From: Przewalskia tangutica
Taxonomy: Eukaryota > Streptophyta > Magnoliopsida > Solanales > Solanaceae
DNA: 64,000 bases
Assembly (NCBI GenBank): GCA_029844215.1
Contig: CM056730.1
Coordinates: 54,820,924 to 54,884,923 of the forward strand
Direction of reading: 5' to 3'
Numbering within the stretch: position 1 is the first letter of the stretch; the number at the start of each line of letters is the position of its first letter. Shown here in pieces: positions 22,020 to 33,536 of the stretch. The position numbers and the translations under genes were made by a program. The notes below the pieces were generated by a model. It saw only the letters and a list, made by a program, of their open reading frames with translations, searched no databases and was not told the origin of the DNA.

Positions 22020-25000
22020 TGTCACGACCGAACCTGCCCGTGGATCGTGCCTTACCGAGCACCCTAGTGATACAACATCAGTGTCGGAACATAAAACAAG
22101 ACATGAAAATATTATGAAGTAAGCGATGTCGGAGAAAACTTGCCTTACGGCATATATATATAAATCAATTTTAAAACCGAGCGATTCATCCCATTACAAC
22201 TCGCCCACAGCGATTACTACGGACCTCTAAGAATGATCGACAACAATGGCGGGGCGGGGCCCCGCCATACCCTGAATGTAAATACCTACAACGACGGGGA
22301 CTATACCACCGATAAGCCTCGGAGAAACGGAGCTTCCCATACGCCGAATCGTGACCCGAGAACTAGGATCAACGGCCGGTGTACCTCAACTGCGGAATGA
22401 ACGGCCCAAGGAGTCGATCTAACAGTACCAAGTATGTGAAACGAAAATCGTAAATGAAATCATAGTAGTCTATATAAAGCGGGAGACATGTATGATAACC
22501 AAAACTACGATTCACACTAAATAGCGATCATGTCAAGTCGTGGACTCACGCCTCAAAGTCATCATAAAACCGTGCGGGTAAGTGCGAGGGCATAGCCGAC
22601 TACTAAAACCCACGGTACAACAAGGTAAATCAGTATCATAAGATCTGTCTAGCCGTCACATGATCAAAGCCGCCACTCGCGCGATATCTAATGTGCGCGT
22701 CTAGCCACGAACTTCCCATAGCTCGCATGGGCCACTCGATGGCCCGCATGAGGTATTCCCGCATCGAGGGTAGCTACTCCCGGCGGCGTCACGGACTCGC
22801 CGTCCGCGTGGCCACAAAGACCGCATGACCACAAGGGCGCAAAACTAACACGGAACTCTCGTAGCTCGCGCATAGGCCATCTGACTGCATAAGGTATTCT
22901 CGAATCATAGGTCACTAGACCCGCTGAGTCTACCCGCGACGGAGGCGACTTAACCCGGAATCATGAGTGATATAATATCAACATGACAACAGTCGTTAAA
23001 CAACCTAAGCACAACAAGGAAAACCCCTTTACACAAACATCACAAGATACTAACTCACGTAGCATCCTAACATGTTTACTTATCAAATCAACAAGAAAGT
23101 ATTACAAGGCTATCACAAACCAAAGACAATCAAGTTATACACACAAGGTACATTCTAATATATGATTAACAAGATCGGGTTTTTATCCCCAAAGTACTTC
23201 ATATATTAACTCTTTAAAAGATACGTTACTTTCACAATACCCGCAGTATATGAAGAATAGAGTGATTATCTTTTGAAGTAAATCAAAACACTTACCTTTG
23301 TAAAATCAAGTAACAACCTTATTTTCCAGATGTTTCAAGTTTGCCTAATTTCAATTACTCAAGTTTCTCATTTTCGAAAGGTTTCGTAGTTCATAATTTT
23401 AATCACTTAATGAAATAATTCTCCTTTAAAAGCAATTTGAGAAACATATGTCTGATACGTGAGTAGGTTATTCTTGTTTATAACAATCTTATTTAAGCGA
23501 CCATGATCTAGGAAATGTAACATCATTTTGTCTCATCTTAGTTTCTATGCGGATGGAAGTTTCTCTGGTTTTACTAATACATTATTAGTCAAAACATTTC
23601 CCTTTATTAGCTGCGTGGTTTGTTCGATACTTATTCGATTTCAAATCAAGAACATTATTGCTTTTAAAATCAAGTACTCATTACTCGCGAATGAGGTTTT
23701 ACAACATTTTTTAACAAAATGTTAATTACCAAGTAAAATAAGTTAAGTCTCTTATCTTTTAAGATCAATAAACCATTCATTTTACCATTCTTAAGACGTT
23801 ATACCTAACTTCCCATAAAGCTAGTATAACTCTTATGTTTTCAAAACCAAGTATTATTCTTACATTAAAAATGATTCAAAGATTCTTTTGAAATACTTCA
23901 AGATTCTTTATTATTACACATTAAGTTAGTTATAAGTCAAATCGTTACCTTTTAAAACCATAAAGCATTTTCTTACTTACATAAAGTCGTTATAACCAAC
24001 TTCCCATAAAGCCGTTATAACACTTTATGTTTCAAACCAATCAAATACGTTTAACACATGTACGTCTACCGTACTACATAGTTATACACATATCATGCTA
24101 GAAAAGGTAGGAAGAGGATCACATACCTCGCGACGATTATCGACTAATAGCAAAGCGCTCAAGTACTTCCAAGTCGGCTACTCCTAAGCCAATGTAGATC
24201 GCGCCATACGTAGTACTTCAACCTATAAGGCCACAAGGCGCTTCTGAACATTTAGATCTCTTCGTAGAACATTCTCTGAGAAAAGTCGGCACCTCCCATG
24301 GCAGCGTAAATCTCCTCTCATCGGTGGCTACCAAGCCAACCAGGGGGTTATACGTCTAATCGGGCGTGCACAATTCTACCTCACGAGAAAAGCTACACAA
24401 GTCTCATCTGAATCCCTATGTAATTACAGTTCAGTACTCTTCTTTCGAAAAGGTTTCTAATTATTCAGGCTTAAGTCGCGAGACATTGCCGTAAGTATTA
24501 TTCAGGCTTAAGTCCAAAGACATTGCCGATAACAACGTTCAGTTCTATATATAGTATACTTCAACTATAGTCTAGCAATCATGTAATTTCCAATTACAAT
24601 AGAGGGACAAGATATTTACCTCGATAAGCCCATAATTATCCAAGTTTAAAGTCGATCCTGGGCAACGTTTAGCTCCAACTCCGCGCGTTCCGACCCGCTC
24701 CACACAACCCTTAGAAGTTCTAACCAACTTCTACTTAATACTCCAACCAACTATGGAGATTTTCCTTAGGGTTTCGGTTTTGTGACTGAAGGGAAGTATA
24801 ATAGTATTCAGGCTTTTAGATAAGTATAACCTTAGAATACTACAAGGTATCTGGCTAAGGTAATTTGGGTATAGTAACAATACTTTTGAGAGTATTTCTA
24901 CCAAGGTGGGGGTAGTATTTGACTAGCACAACTAGGCTAGGGGAGGGTTCTCGGCTAGAACCACTAGGCAAGGGGGGGGGGGGGGTTTCGGCCAAGGGAT

Positions 25001-25509
25001 TTTCTCAAAGGGGGAGGAGAATGGTGTTGGACGAAAACACTACTAGGAGAGGGGGAGGATTTTAACACTTAGAGAATTTTAGGAATGGATGAATAAGTCT
25101 TCCAAAGGGGGTATTTATAGTACAAGCCAAGGCCAACCAATGGCCAAGATCATGCCAAGTGTGGTGCAAGTGTAGGGCCAAGATCATGCCAAGTGCACCT
25201 TATCCATCTACCACAAAAATATCCTACCAACTACTTGACAAAAGCCAAGCAATTCGTCCACCTTACCGCCACCAATGAGAGGGTGCCAAGTGTCGCCCTC
25301 TCGTTGGTCCAAAATGTTTCGTCTCTCGGAAAAATCCGCAAAAAAAAGAAATGACATAGCCGGAATTTTCCCTACGAAAGCTGTGGAAACGTTTCGTCGA
25401 AAAACGACTCTAATCGGGTGTTGTGAACAAAGTAAAATCGGCCAAGCCACTTTAAGGCACAAACTTTTCTACGTACGCCCCACGCATACTCTGGAAATAC
25501 GGTATAACA
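22020..25509 (-). repeat. 3' LTR of J
   Basis: 3490 bp, starting TGTCACGACC and ending ACGGTATAACA, directly followed by the reverse polypurine tract. It pairs with 28218-31723. AT-rich parts are almost identical, while GC-rich parts differ at CAG/CTG/CCG sites, e.g. 'aagcgatgtcgg' against 'aagaaacagtaatcgg'. TATA box at 25112-25119 (minus). Confidence 0.9.
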
Positions 25510-25520
25510 TTCTCCTCCTT
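25510..25520 (-). promoter_or_regulatory. Polypurine tract of J
   Basis: The minus strand reads AAGGAGGAGAA immediately before the LTR. It is the plus-strand priming site, slightly altered from AAGGGGGG-type tracts of the other elements. Confidence 0.8.
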
Positions 25521-25899
25521 AGAAACATTCGTCGAATGTTCTTTCTAAGTCTCGAAACAAACGCGCAAGATAGTCTTCACTACTATACTTACGAGCGATC
25601 TCGCCACACCGCCACGAAACATCTGCGCAAATTCTTACATCCAAGTCCACGAGGAAACACCTCTAACATCACAAACGCCTCATCCAGGGTCTAAAATATA
25701 ATTCCTTCGCACTTTCTCCATACAAAAGAAATGGTCACATCTCTGCTCGCAATACATGCTCGCTTCTCCCTTTACTCGTCGTGATACCACTTTTGTCACT
25801 TTGCCGCAAGGTTCTAGTGTCACTCCGGCGACCTAACAAATGGTACCGGGCTGCATGCGATCCCTGAGGATGTCGTACACTTCTCGTACACTCGAACTC

Positions 25900-26440
25900 T
25901 TACCACACTTCTGTCACTGCTTCAGTTTCCAAAACTCGGGGTTATTATCTCTAACGTGGTCATCATTAACTGGGAACACTCTGGATGGATCTCCGATACT
26001 TCCCCGATTATAACAATACGAAAGACCGGACGTACTGCCTCCTAAGTCGGACGGCAAAAGCTAACATATAGGCAACCTGGCCTATTCTTCACATGAACTC
26101 AAAAGGGCCCAAAGTAACTCGGGCTAAGTTCCCTCTGTTTCCAAAACTCGTCACACCCAACCCGGGGTGGTACTTTCAAGAAGACCGACCGTCAACCTGA
26201 ACTCTAAGCGTCGTCGCCGATTATCCGCACGATTTCTCTGAGCTGCCAGAACCTCTTCTAGACAAGCTTTACCCTATCCACAGTCTGCTGGAACAAGCCT
26301 GAACCAACTATCTGAATCTTGCCAACATCGAACCAATCGACTGGCGACTTACACATCCGCCCCTACCAGGCTTCATAAGGCGACATCCGAACACTGAAAT
26401 GGTAGCTTAAACACTCCCTCCACAGGAGACAACAATCCCC
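25900..26440 (-). pseudogene. pol: Integrase 3' remnant of J (broken)
   Basis: Homologous along its length to the K remnant at 53220-53720, for instance 'cttcataaggcgacatccga' and 'aggcaacctggcctattct'. It would cover the end of the integrase core and the C-terminal GPF/Y module. No frame stays open for more than short stretches. Integrase joins element DNA to the host chromosome; this copy is inactive. Confidence 0.75.
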
Positions 26441-27239
26441 ACAACTACCCCTGAAATCCACACACTGGCCCGAGGGCAAATGCGATTCTGAGACTCACCT
26501 GAGTTCTTAACCCTGCTTGGTAAAACTTCCAGAAACAAAACAGCCGCACTGGCTCCACTGTCTGTCATAAGGTAAAGTTAGGCACCCCGTGCAGCCTTAC
26601 AACCTTTCCGATAAATCAACACTGCCGAGTAAACGGTCTTTGCTAGAAGACAAGACGGCTGACCTCCTCGGCCCGACTACTGGTCGAATGCATCCACGAA
26701 CTCGTACGCTGGTTAACTAAACTTGGGCCTAACACCCTCATAACCCTAACCCAAAGCGGGACCACCACAAACTGACCCCACCACCATACAGGTCGCGGGT
26801 TGACCCGCAACGTGGCCTCGACCCGACCCGGCAACGCGCAAGACACTAGCTCCCCGAACCGGAAAACTCTCACTAATCACGTTACGAAAACCTAGCGGTC
26901 TTCTTAGCTCAACTACCCTCTTTCATTCCACACTACTCAGGGACTTATCCCACAAACATAGCTCACGTGCACTATGCACTCCGACAAGGGTCAAACATAA
27001 AATACTTCTTTACTCGAGATGGCCTTACCTCTAAGGTCTCTACGTATAAAGCTCTAAGGCTCACACTTTCCCTTATGTCCAATCTTACCCTCATACTAAC
27101 CATGATTTCTAATCACTAATTACACACTGCTATCAGAACATAGCACTTATGATATACCCATCTTATCATACATACTGATCTCTAGAGGGTTAAGGATATA
27201 TCTATATCTACTGCTCCACTCCCTTAAGTCGTTCTAATC
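26441..27239 (-). other. J internal spacer
   Basis: Matches the C and K spacers, including the same jump from integrase sequence to the 'gcatccacgaactcgtac' segment. No domain recognised in the 26643-26873 frame. Confidence 0.6.
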
Positions 27240-28015
27240 AAACTCGCCTCAGGGCGATAGCTGGGAAGGTGGCGACTACCCATCGATCTGAAGGCTAAGT
27301 CCTCCTACAAGGACACTCTTTCGACATCGGACTCGACGGCCGTAGTAAAACAAGTACTAACTAAAAGATGACATTCCCGATGACGACGTCATCACATTGT
27401 GAATACCGGGGAAAAATCAATCCGCCGGGCCGGAACCTACGTAGAGTGGAACGGAAGCTCGAGCTCGACCAACTCCTGCATACCCAACGCCCCGAACCCC
27501 GCGAGGACCTTTCTGCACTGGTAGATGTGCATAATCTAATCTGCTGGTGAGGTGACTCGACTCGAAAGTTACCAAAGGACCTTGCTGCTCTGGCCCTCTT
27601 CTACTTTCCTTCGTTAACCCGTCGATCTCTACGTCTCTCGGCCTGCTGCGCATATGCCCGTACACATGCCATGCTCAAGCCTAACTAAAGAATTACTCTT
27701 GCACAACCCTCTCTTAGATAGACTTCAAGACTCGCGGTACATCGGTATACTCTCTGGTAGCCAAATCCATAGCTAGTAATAGGTCGCTTTCGCAATCTAT
27801 ATTCTCTGCTCCCGGCCGTGGAACCAAGGTTCAAACATCATGGCCGCAGAGAATCGCGCCGCCGTGCTAAACTCGCTGGGCTTAGTGACGTCGCAGTAAC
27901 TCCCGAATGAAGCACCACCGGTGATGATTGGGCCTGTGCCCACGTAGCCCTCTCAGATTTACTCGCAGCCTCCTCGTTTCCTTGCCCTCCCGGGCCCGGT
28001 TGCCACGCGAGGCAT
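27240..28015 (-). pseudogene. gag: J gag remnant, most of capsid core missing
   Basis: The start codon position (28015, minus) corresponds to that of the other Gags, with sequence encoding a related basic N-terminus. The knuckle region lies near 27330-27420 but its cysteine pattern is damaged. Between them, the capsid core seen in H, C, A and L is largely gone, leaving a remnant of under 800 bp instead of about 1.2 kb. No long frame is open. Many small losses fall at CAG/CTG/CCG sites, so part of the damage may be sequencing error. Confidence 0.7.
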
Positions 28016-28217
28016 ACCGGTAAGGAAAGAAATACGTGAGAGGTCCAACTTACAACATGCCTCTAAGGCACGATCTCAGAGTGAGAAGAATAGAAACCAA
28101 TCCTAAATATCCTATAGCCTCACGATTATTGGTGTGGTGCACAACACACCGATAATCAAGACTTCATCGATACTGCTCAGAGACACTTTCCGAGGATTAA
28201 TCGCCTGATACCACTTT
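28016..28217 (-). other. J leader: splice-acceptor-like site, GTGCAC hairpin and primer site
   Basis: About 202 nt. On the minus strand the primer site (28203-28213) reads TGGTATCAGGC. The hairpin at 28124-28160 carries GTGCAC (28137-28142) in its loop. CTCAC plus a pyrimidine tract ends in CCGG before the ATG, where other copies have CCAG. Confidence 0.7.
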
Positions 28218-31200
28218 TGTCACGACCAACCGGCCCGTGGATCGTGCCTTACCGGCACCCTAGTGATACAACATCGCAGTAATCGGAACATAAAACAAGA
28301 CATGAAAATATTATGAAGTAAGAAACAGTAATCGGAGAAAACTTGCCTTACGGCATATATATATAAATCAATTTTTAAAACCGAACAGTTACATCCCATT
28401 ACAACTCTGCCCACAACAGTACTACAGACCTCTAAGAATGATACGACAACAATGGCGGGACAGGGCCCCGCCATACCCCTGAAGGTAATTACCTACAACG
28501 ATGTGGACTATACCATCGATAAGCCTCCGAGAAACGGAGATTCCATACGCTGAACTGTGACCCCGAGAACTAGGATCAATGACTGGTGTACCTCAACCTG
28601 CGGCATGAACGCAACCCCGGGCGAGGTCGATAACAGTACCAAGTATGTGAAACGAAAATACGTAAATGAAATCATAGTAGTCTATATAAAGCAGAGACAT
28701 GTATGATAACCAAAACTACGCTCACACTAAATAAGCCATATGTCAAGTCGTGACTCACGCCTCAAAGTCATCATAAAACCGCACGGTAAGTGCGAGGGCA
28801 TAGCCGACTACTAAAACCCACAAGACAACAAGGTCGTGAAATCAGATCATGAGATCTGTCTGCATCACATGATCAAAGCCGCCACTCGCTCGCAGATCTA
28901 ATGCGCGCGTCAGCCTCGAACTTCCCATAGCCCGCATGGGCCACTCCAATGGCCCGCATGAGGTATTCCCGCATCGAGGGTAGCTACTCCCGCAGCCGCC
29001 CTCGACTCGCCGTCCGCATGGCCACAAAGACCGCATGACCACAAGGGCCGCAAACTAACTCCGAACTCTCGTAGCTCGCAAGATAGGCCATACTGCACTG
29101 CATAAGGTATTCTCGAATCATAGGTCACTAGACCACTGAAGTCTACCCCAGATCGGAGGGCTTTAACCCCGTAATCATGAGTGATATAATATCAACATGA
29201 CAACAGACGTTAAACAACCTAAGCACAACAAGGGAAAACCCTTTACACAAACATCACAAGATACTAACTCACGTAAAGATCCTAACATGTTTACTTATCA
29301 AATCAACAAGAAAGTATTACAAGGCTATCACAAACCAGCACAATCAAGTTATACACACAAGGTACATTCTAATATATGATTAACAAGATCGGGTTTTTAT
29401 CCCCAAAGTACTTCATTTATTAACTCTTTAAAAGATACGTTACTTTCATAATACCCGCAGTATATGAAGAATAGAGTGATTATCTTTTGAAGTAAATCAA
29501 AACACTTACCTTTGTAAAATCAAGTAACAACCTTATTTTCCAGATGTTTCAAGTTTGCCTAATTTCAATTACTCAAGTTTCTCATTTTCGAAAGGTTTCG
29601 TAGTTCATAATTTTAATCACTTAATGAAATAATTCTCCTTTAAAAGCAATTTGAGAAACATATGTCTGATACGTGAGTAGGTTATTCTTGTTTATAACAA
29701 TCTTATTTAAGCAGCCATGATCTAGGAAATGTAACATCATTTTGTCTCATCTTAGTTTCTATGCAGATGGAAGTTTCTACTGGTTTTACTAATACATTAT
29801 TAGTCAAAACATTTCCCTTTATTAGCGCTGCTGTGGTTTGTTCGATACTTATTCTGATTTCCGAAATCAGTAACATTATTGCTTTTAAAATCAAGTACTC
29901 ATTACTCGCGAATGAGGTTTTACAACATTTTTTAACAAAATGTTAATTACCAAGTAAAATAAGTTAAGTCTCTTATCTTTTAAGATCAATAAACCATTCA
30001 TTTTACCATTCTTAAGACGTTATACCTAACTTCCCATAAAGCTAGTATAACTCTTATGTTTTCAAAACCAAGTATTATTCTTCTGTTAAAAATGATTCAG
30101 CATTCTTTTGAAATACTTCAAGATTCTTTATTATTACACATTAAGTTAGTTATAAGTCAAATCAGTTACCTTTTAAAACCATAAAGCATTTTCTTACTTA
30201 CATAAAGCTGTTATAACCAACTTCCCATAAAGCCGTTATAACACTTTATGTTTCAAACCAATCAAATACGTTTAACACATGTACGCGTCACCGTACTACA
30301 TAGTTATACACATATCATGCTAGAAAAGGTAGGAAGAGGATCACATACCGCGACGATTATCGACTAATAGCAAAACGCCCAAGTACTTCCAACCGTCGCT
30401 ACTCCTAAGCCAATGTAGATCGCGCCATACGTAGTACTTCAACCTATAAGGCCCCAAGGCGCTTCTTAACATGTAGCTCTCTTCGTAGAACATTCTACGT
30501 AAAATTCGCAAAGACCTCCCCGCAACAGCAGAAATCTCCTCCTCTATCGGGCCGCTACCAAGCCAACCGGGGTTATACGCCTAATCCGACGCACAATTCT
30601 ACCTCACGTAAAAGCTACACAAGTTCATCAGAATACAGTCCCATGTAATTACATTCAAGATTCTTCTTCGAAAAGGTTTCTAATTATTCAGGCTTAAGTC
30701 GCGAGACATTGCCGTAAGTATTATTCAGGCTTAAGTCCAAAGACATTGCCGATAACAACGTTCAGTTCTATATATAGTATACTTCAACTATATAGTCTAA
30801 CAATCATGTAATTTCCAATTACAATAGAGGGACAAGATATTTACCTCGATAAGCCCATAATTATCCAAGTTTAAAGTCGATCCTGGGCAACGTTTAGCTC
30901 CAACTCCGCGCGTTCCGACCCGCTCCACACAACCCTTAGAAGTTCTAACCAACTTCTACTTAATACTCCAACCAACTATGGAGATTTTCCTTGTTTAGGT
31001 TTGGTTTGGATGAAGGGAAGTATAATAGTATTTCTGGGCTTTTCGTATAAGTATAACCTTAGAATACTACAAGGTATACGGCTAAGGTAATTTGGGTATA
31101 GTAACAATACTTTTGAGAGTATTTCTACCAAGGTGGGGGTAGTATTTCGACTAGCACAACTAGGCTAGGGGAGGGTTCTCGCTAGAACCACTAGGCAAGG

Positions 31201-31723
31201 GGGGGGGGGGGGGTTTCGGCCAAGGGATTTTCTCAAAGGGGGAGGGGAATGGTGTTGGACGAGAACACTACTAGGAGAGGGGGAGGATTTTAACACTTAG
31301 AGAATTTTAGGAATGGATGAAGAAGTCTTCCAAAGAGGGGGTATTTATAGTACAAGCCAAGGCCAACCAATGGCCAAGATCATGCCAAGTGTGGTGCAAG
31401 TGTAGGGCCAAGATCATGCCAAGTGCACCTTATCCATCTACCACAAAAATATCCTACCAACTACTTGACAAAAGCCAAGCAATTCGTCCACCTATCACAC
31501 CAATGAGAGGTGCCAAGTGTCGCCTCTCGTTGGTCCAAAATGTTTCGTCTCTCGGAAAAATCCGCAAAAAGAAATGACATAGCCTAATTTTCCTACGAAA
31601 GTCGTGGAAACGCTTTCGAAAAACGACTCTAATCGTGTTGTGAACAAAGTAAAATCGCCAAGCCACTTTAAGGCACAACTTTTCTACGCACGCCCCACGC
31701 ATATACCGAAATACGGTATAACA
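28218..31723 (-). repeat. 5' LTR of J
   Basis: 3506 bp, beginning TGTCACGACC beside the primer site and ending ACGGTATAACA. TATA box at 31342-31349 (minus). It holds a poly-G run near 31199-31213 and two 'ttcaggcttaag' units near 30690-30750. It pairs with the 3' LTR at 22020-25509. Confidence 0.9.
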
Positions 31724-31738
31724 CGGTCGTGACAAAAG

Positions 31739-31749
31739 TGGTATCGAGC
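31739..31749 (+). promoter_or_regulatory. Primer binding site of A
   Basis: TGGTATCGAGC, four bases after the LTR end. It differs from the canonical TGGTATCAGAGC by a single missing A inside CAG. The same form occurs in B, C and L. Confidence 0.88.
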
Positions 31750-31790
31750 GCTTAGTCCTGGAAAGTGTCTACGCACCGTGTCTAGTAAGT

Positions 31791-31829
31791 CTTGATTATC
31801 GTGTGTTGTGCACCACATCTATAATCAAG
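31791..31829 (+). other. A leader hairpin with palindromic GTGCAC loop
   Basis: Outer arms CTTGATTAT/ATAATCAAG (9 bp, perfect). The inner stem GTGTG/CACAT (with G-U) closes on the loop TTGTGCAC (31806-31813), whose last six bases are self-complementary. It starts about 40 nt after the primer site. Candidate RNA dimerisation signal; see findings. Confidence 0.7.
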
Positions 31830-31914
31830 AGGTCGCAGGACATTTAGGATTGGTTTCCATTCTTCTCACTCACGAGATCGCAAGAGAGTCAGACATTAAT
31901 TGGTTGATCCGTCT

Positions 31915-31942
31915 CTGACATATTCTTATGTATGTGAATCAG
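31915..31942 (+). promoter_or_regulatory. Candidate branch point and splice acceptor before A gag
   Basis: CTGAC (31915-31919), a T-rich stretch, then CAG (31940-31942), two bases before the gag ATG (31945). It is aligned with similar sites in B, C, H and J. Confidence 0.4.
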
Positions 31943-31944
31943 CT

Positions 31945-33222
31945 ATGCCTCCACGGAAGGCGACCAGGGCCCAGAAGGGCAAGGCAGCAGCAGGAGCTGC
32001 CAGTAGTGCGCAGAGAGTTACCAGGAGTCGGGCACAGAATATGCCTGAGGTAGTAGGCGGGTCGGCGAGTTCAGCCACGCCGGCAGTATTAGAGGAGCCG
32101 AGAGCGGCAGTAGCTCCAGAGGTTCCTGCGAGCCTCCGCCCGCAGCGGCCGAGTATAGAGACTACGGGAGCAGATCCGATTATTGACCAAGATAGTAGTC
32201 GGGCAACACGACAGAGCAGTGCACCCACCCTGTGAGCCGCATGGGCCATGGATTAGGGATTTTCTAGGATGTCATCCACCTGAGTTTTATGGTTCGAGGT
32301 CTGATGAGGATCCGCAGGAGTTCATTCGGCAGCTACAGCGGACCACGCAGGTTCTTAGGGCTTCAGAGACAGAGTCTGTTAAGCTAGCCTCCTACCGGTT
32401 ACGCGATATCGCGTTGAACTGGTTTGAGTCGTGGTTGCTTTCAAGAGGTGATGATGCTCTTCCAGCTGTTTGGGAGGAGTTTACAGAGGCCTTCATGGAT
32501 CACTTTTTGCCTCCTTCTAGATGAGGAGAGCCCGGGTAGACAGATTCTTGACCTTGAGGCAGAACGGGAGGACTATCAGAGAGTATAGCTTGGAGTTTGA
32601 CTCCTTGGCCAGACATGCGCATACTATTGTGGCTAACATGGCTGATAGAGTTCATCGCTATGTTATGGGGCTAGACCGTTATATGATCACTGCTTGCCTG
32701 GGAGTAGCCCTTCAGCCAGGAATGGATATTGCCAGGATACAGACTTATGCACAGGGGATCGAGGACAGGGAGAGAGAGGACCGACCAGGCCAAGGCCACC
32801 AAGAGGCTGTGACGCAGCGGGTTCCGGTGATTTTCAAGGCGAGAGCCTCAAGAAGCAGCTAGGTCTACGCTCACCGGCAGAGTGCTCCTTCCCGATTTCG
32901 GGCGGAGGGTTAGATCACCGGGTAATCGGGAGCCGGTCGAGCTCGTGGCTTCAGTCGATACGCACATGGGTTCTAGACACGGCCCCTCTTCCTCGATGTT
33001 CACAGTGTGGCGGCATCACCATGGGGAATGTCGTGCTACATCGGGTGCTTGTTTTGCTGTGGTCGGGGGCCATATGTTGAGGATTGTCCTAGTAGGAGAG
33101 TTGCGAGGAGGATAGAAAAGTCTACCGGATCAGTCATGGGTTCTTCGCCTTCAGTAGCTAGGCAGGATGTTCATCCACCGGCAGGCCGTGGCAGGGGTCG
33201 TGGTGGAAGTTTCCATTTTTAG
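31945..33222 (+). pseudogene. gag: A gag (frameshifted)
   Basis: Starts MPPRKATRAQKGK at 31945, matching the other Gags; the longer upstream frame from 31900 is not needed. The first frame ends at 32235. The capsid core (32183-32524) carries FYGSRSDEDPQEFIRQLQR and ends at a stop just after PPSR. The next block (32521-32862) opens with MRRARVDRFLTLRQNGRTIR, then the frame shifts again. The nucleocapsid (about 32990-33100) has a first knuckle with CSQC and, in another frame, the remains of a second. The C-terminus (33007-33222 frame) is Gly/Arg-rich. Gag would assemble particles. At least three breaks prevent a full product here. Confidence 0.88.
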
Positions 33223-33523
33223 CGGTCCTTTGAACCTCCTATATGAATTCAGGTATATCTTCGGCCCTTTACAGATCTGTATGCATGATAAGGTTATTTT
33301 ATGTTTAAGTATCCAGAACGGATAATATTGAAGTTATGTATGTATGTTAGAAGGAGTTGGAAGTACGAAAAGGTAACCTCGTTTGGGCTTATGATGGACA
33401 GATATGTGTGTGCGGGGTATTAGGGCCATGTGTGGCATTGTTGGTATGTCGGGGTTGTGAAAGGAAACTATGTCGCTAATTATAAGTTTGACTCCGAAAG
33501 AACATTCGAGGACGGATATTTCT
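33223..33523 (+). other. A 3' internal spacer (no pol)
   Basis: About 300 bp between gag and the polypurine tract. It contains 'catgtgtggcattgttgg' and 'gaacattcgaggac', both also found just upstream of the B polypurine tract. No coding sequence seen. Confidence 0.6.
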
Positions 33524-33536
33524 AAGGGGGGAAGAA
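33524..33536 (+). promoter_or_regulatory. Polypurine tract of A
   Basis: AAGGGGGGAAGAA immediately upstream of the 3' LTR start TGTTACACC. Identical to the tract of B. Confidence 0.92.

Larger units (their letters stand above)
22020..31723 (-). mobile_element. Element J: Ty3/Gypsy-type deletion derivative nested in the 5' LTR of A
   Basis: 9704-bp minus-strand element with two LTRs (22020-25509 and 28218-31723) and an internal region of 2.7 kb. Flanks are CGGGT (22015-22019) and CGGTC (31724-31728), a near-match duplication. The internal order on the minus strand is primer site, leader, gag remnant, spacer, integrase 3' scrap, polypurine tract. No reverse transcriptase or RNase H was recognised. 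Confidence 0.9.

Noticed and set aside
31926..32249. Minus-strand ORF of 107 aa
   Set aside because: Antisense of the GC-rich 5' part of A gag; no domain.
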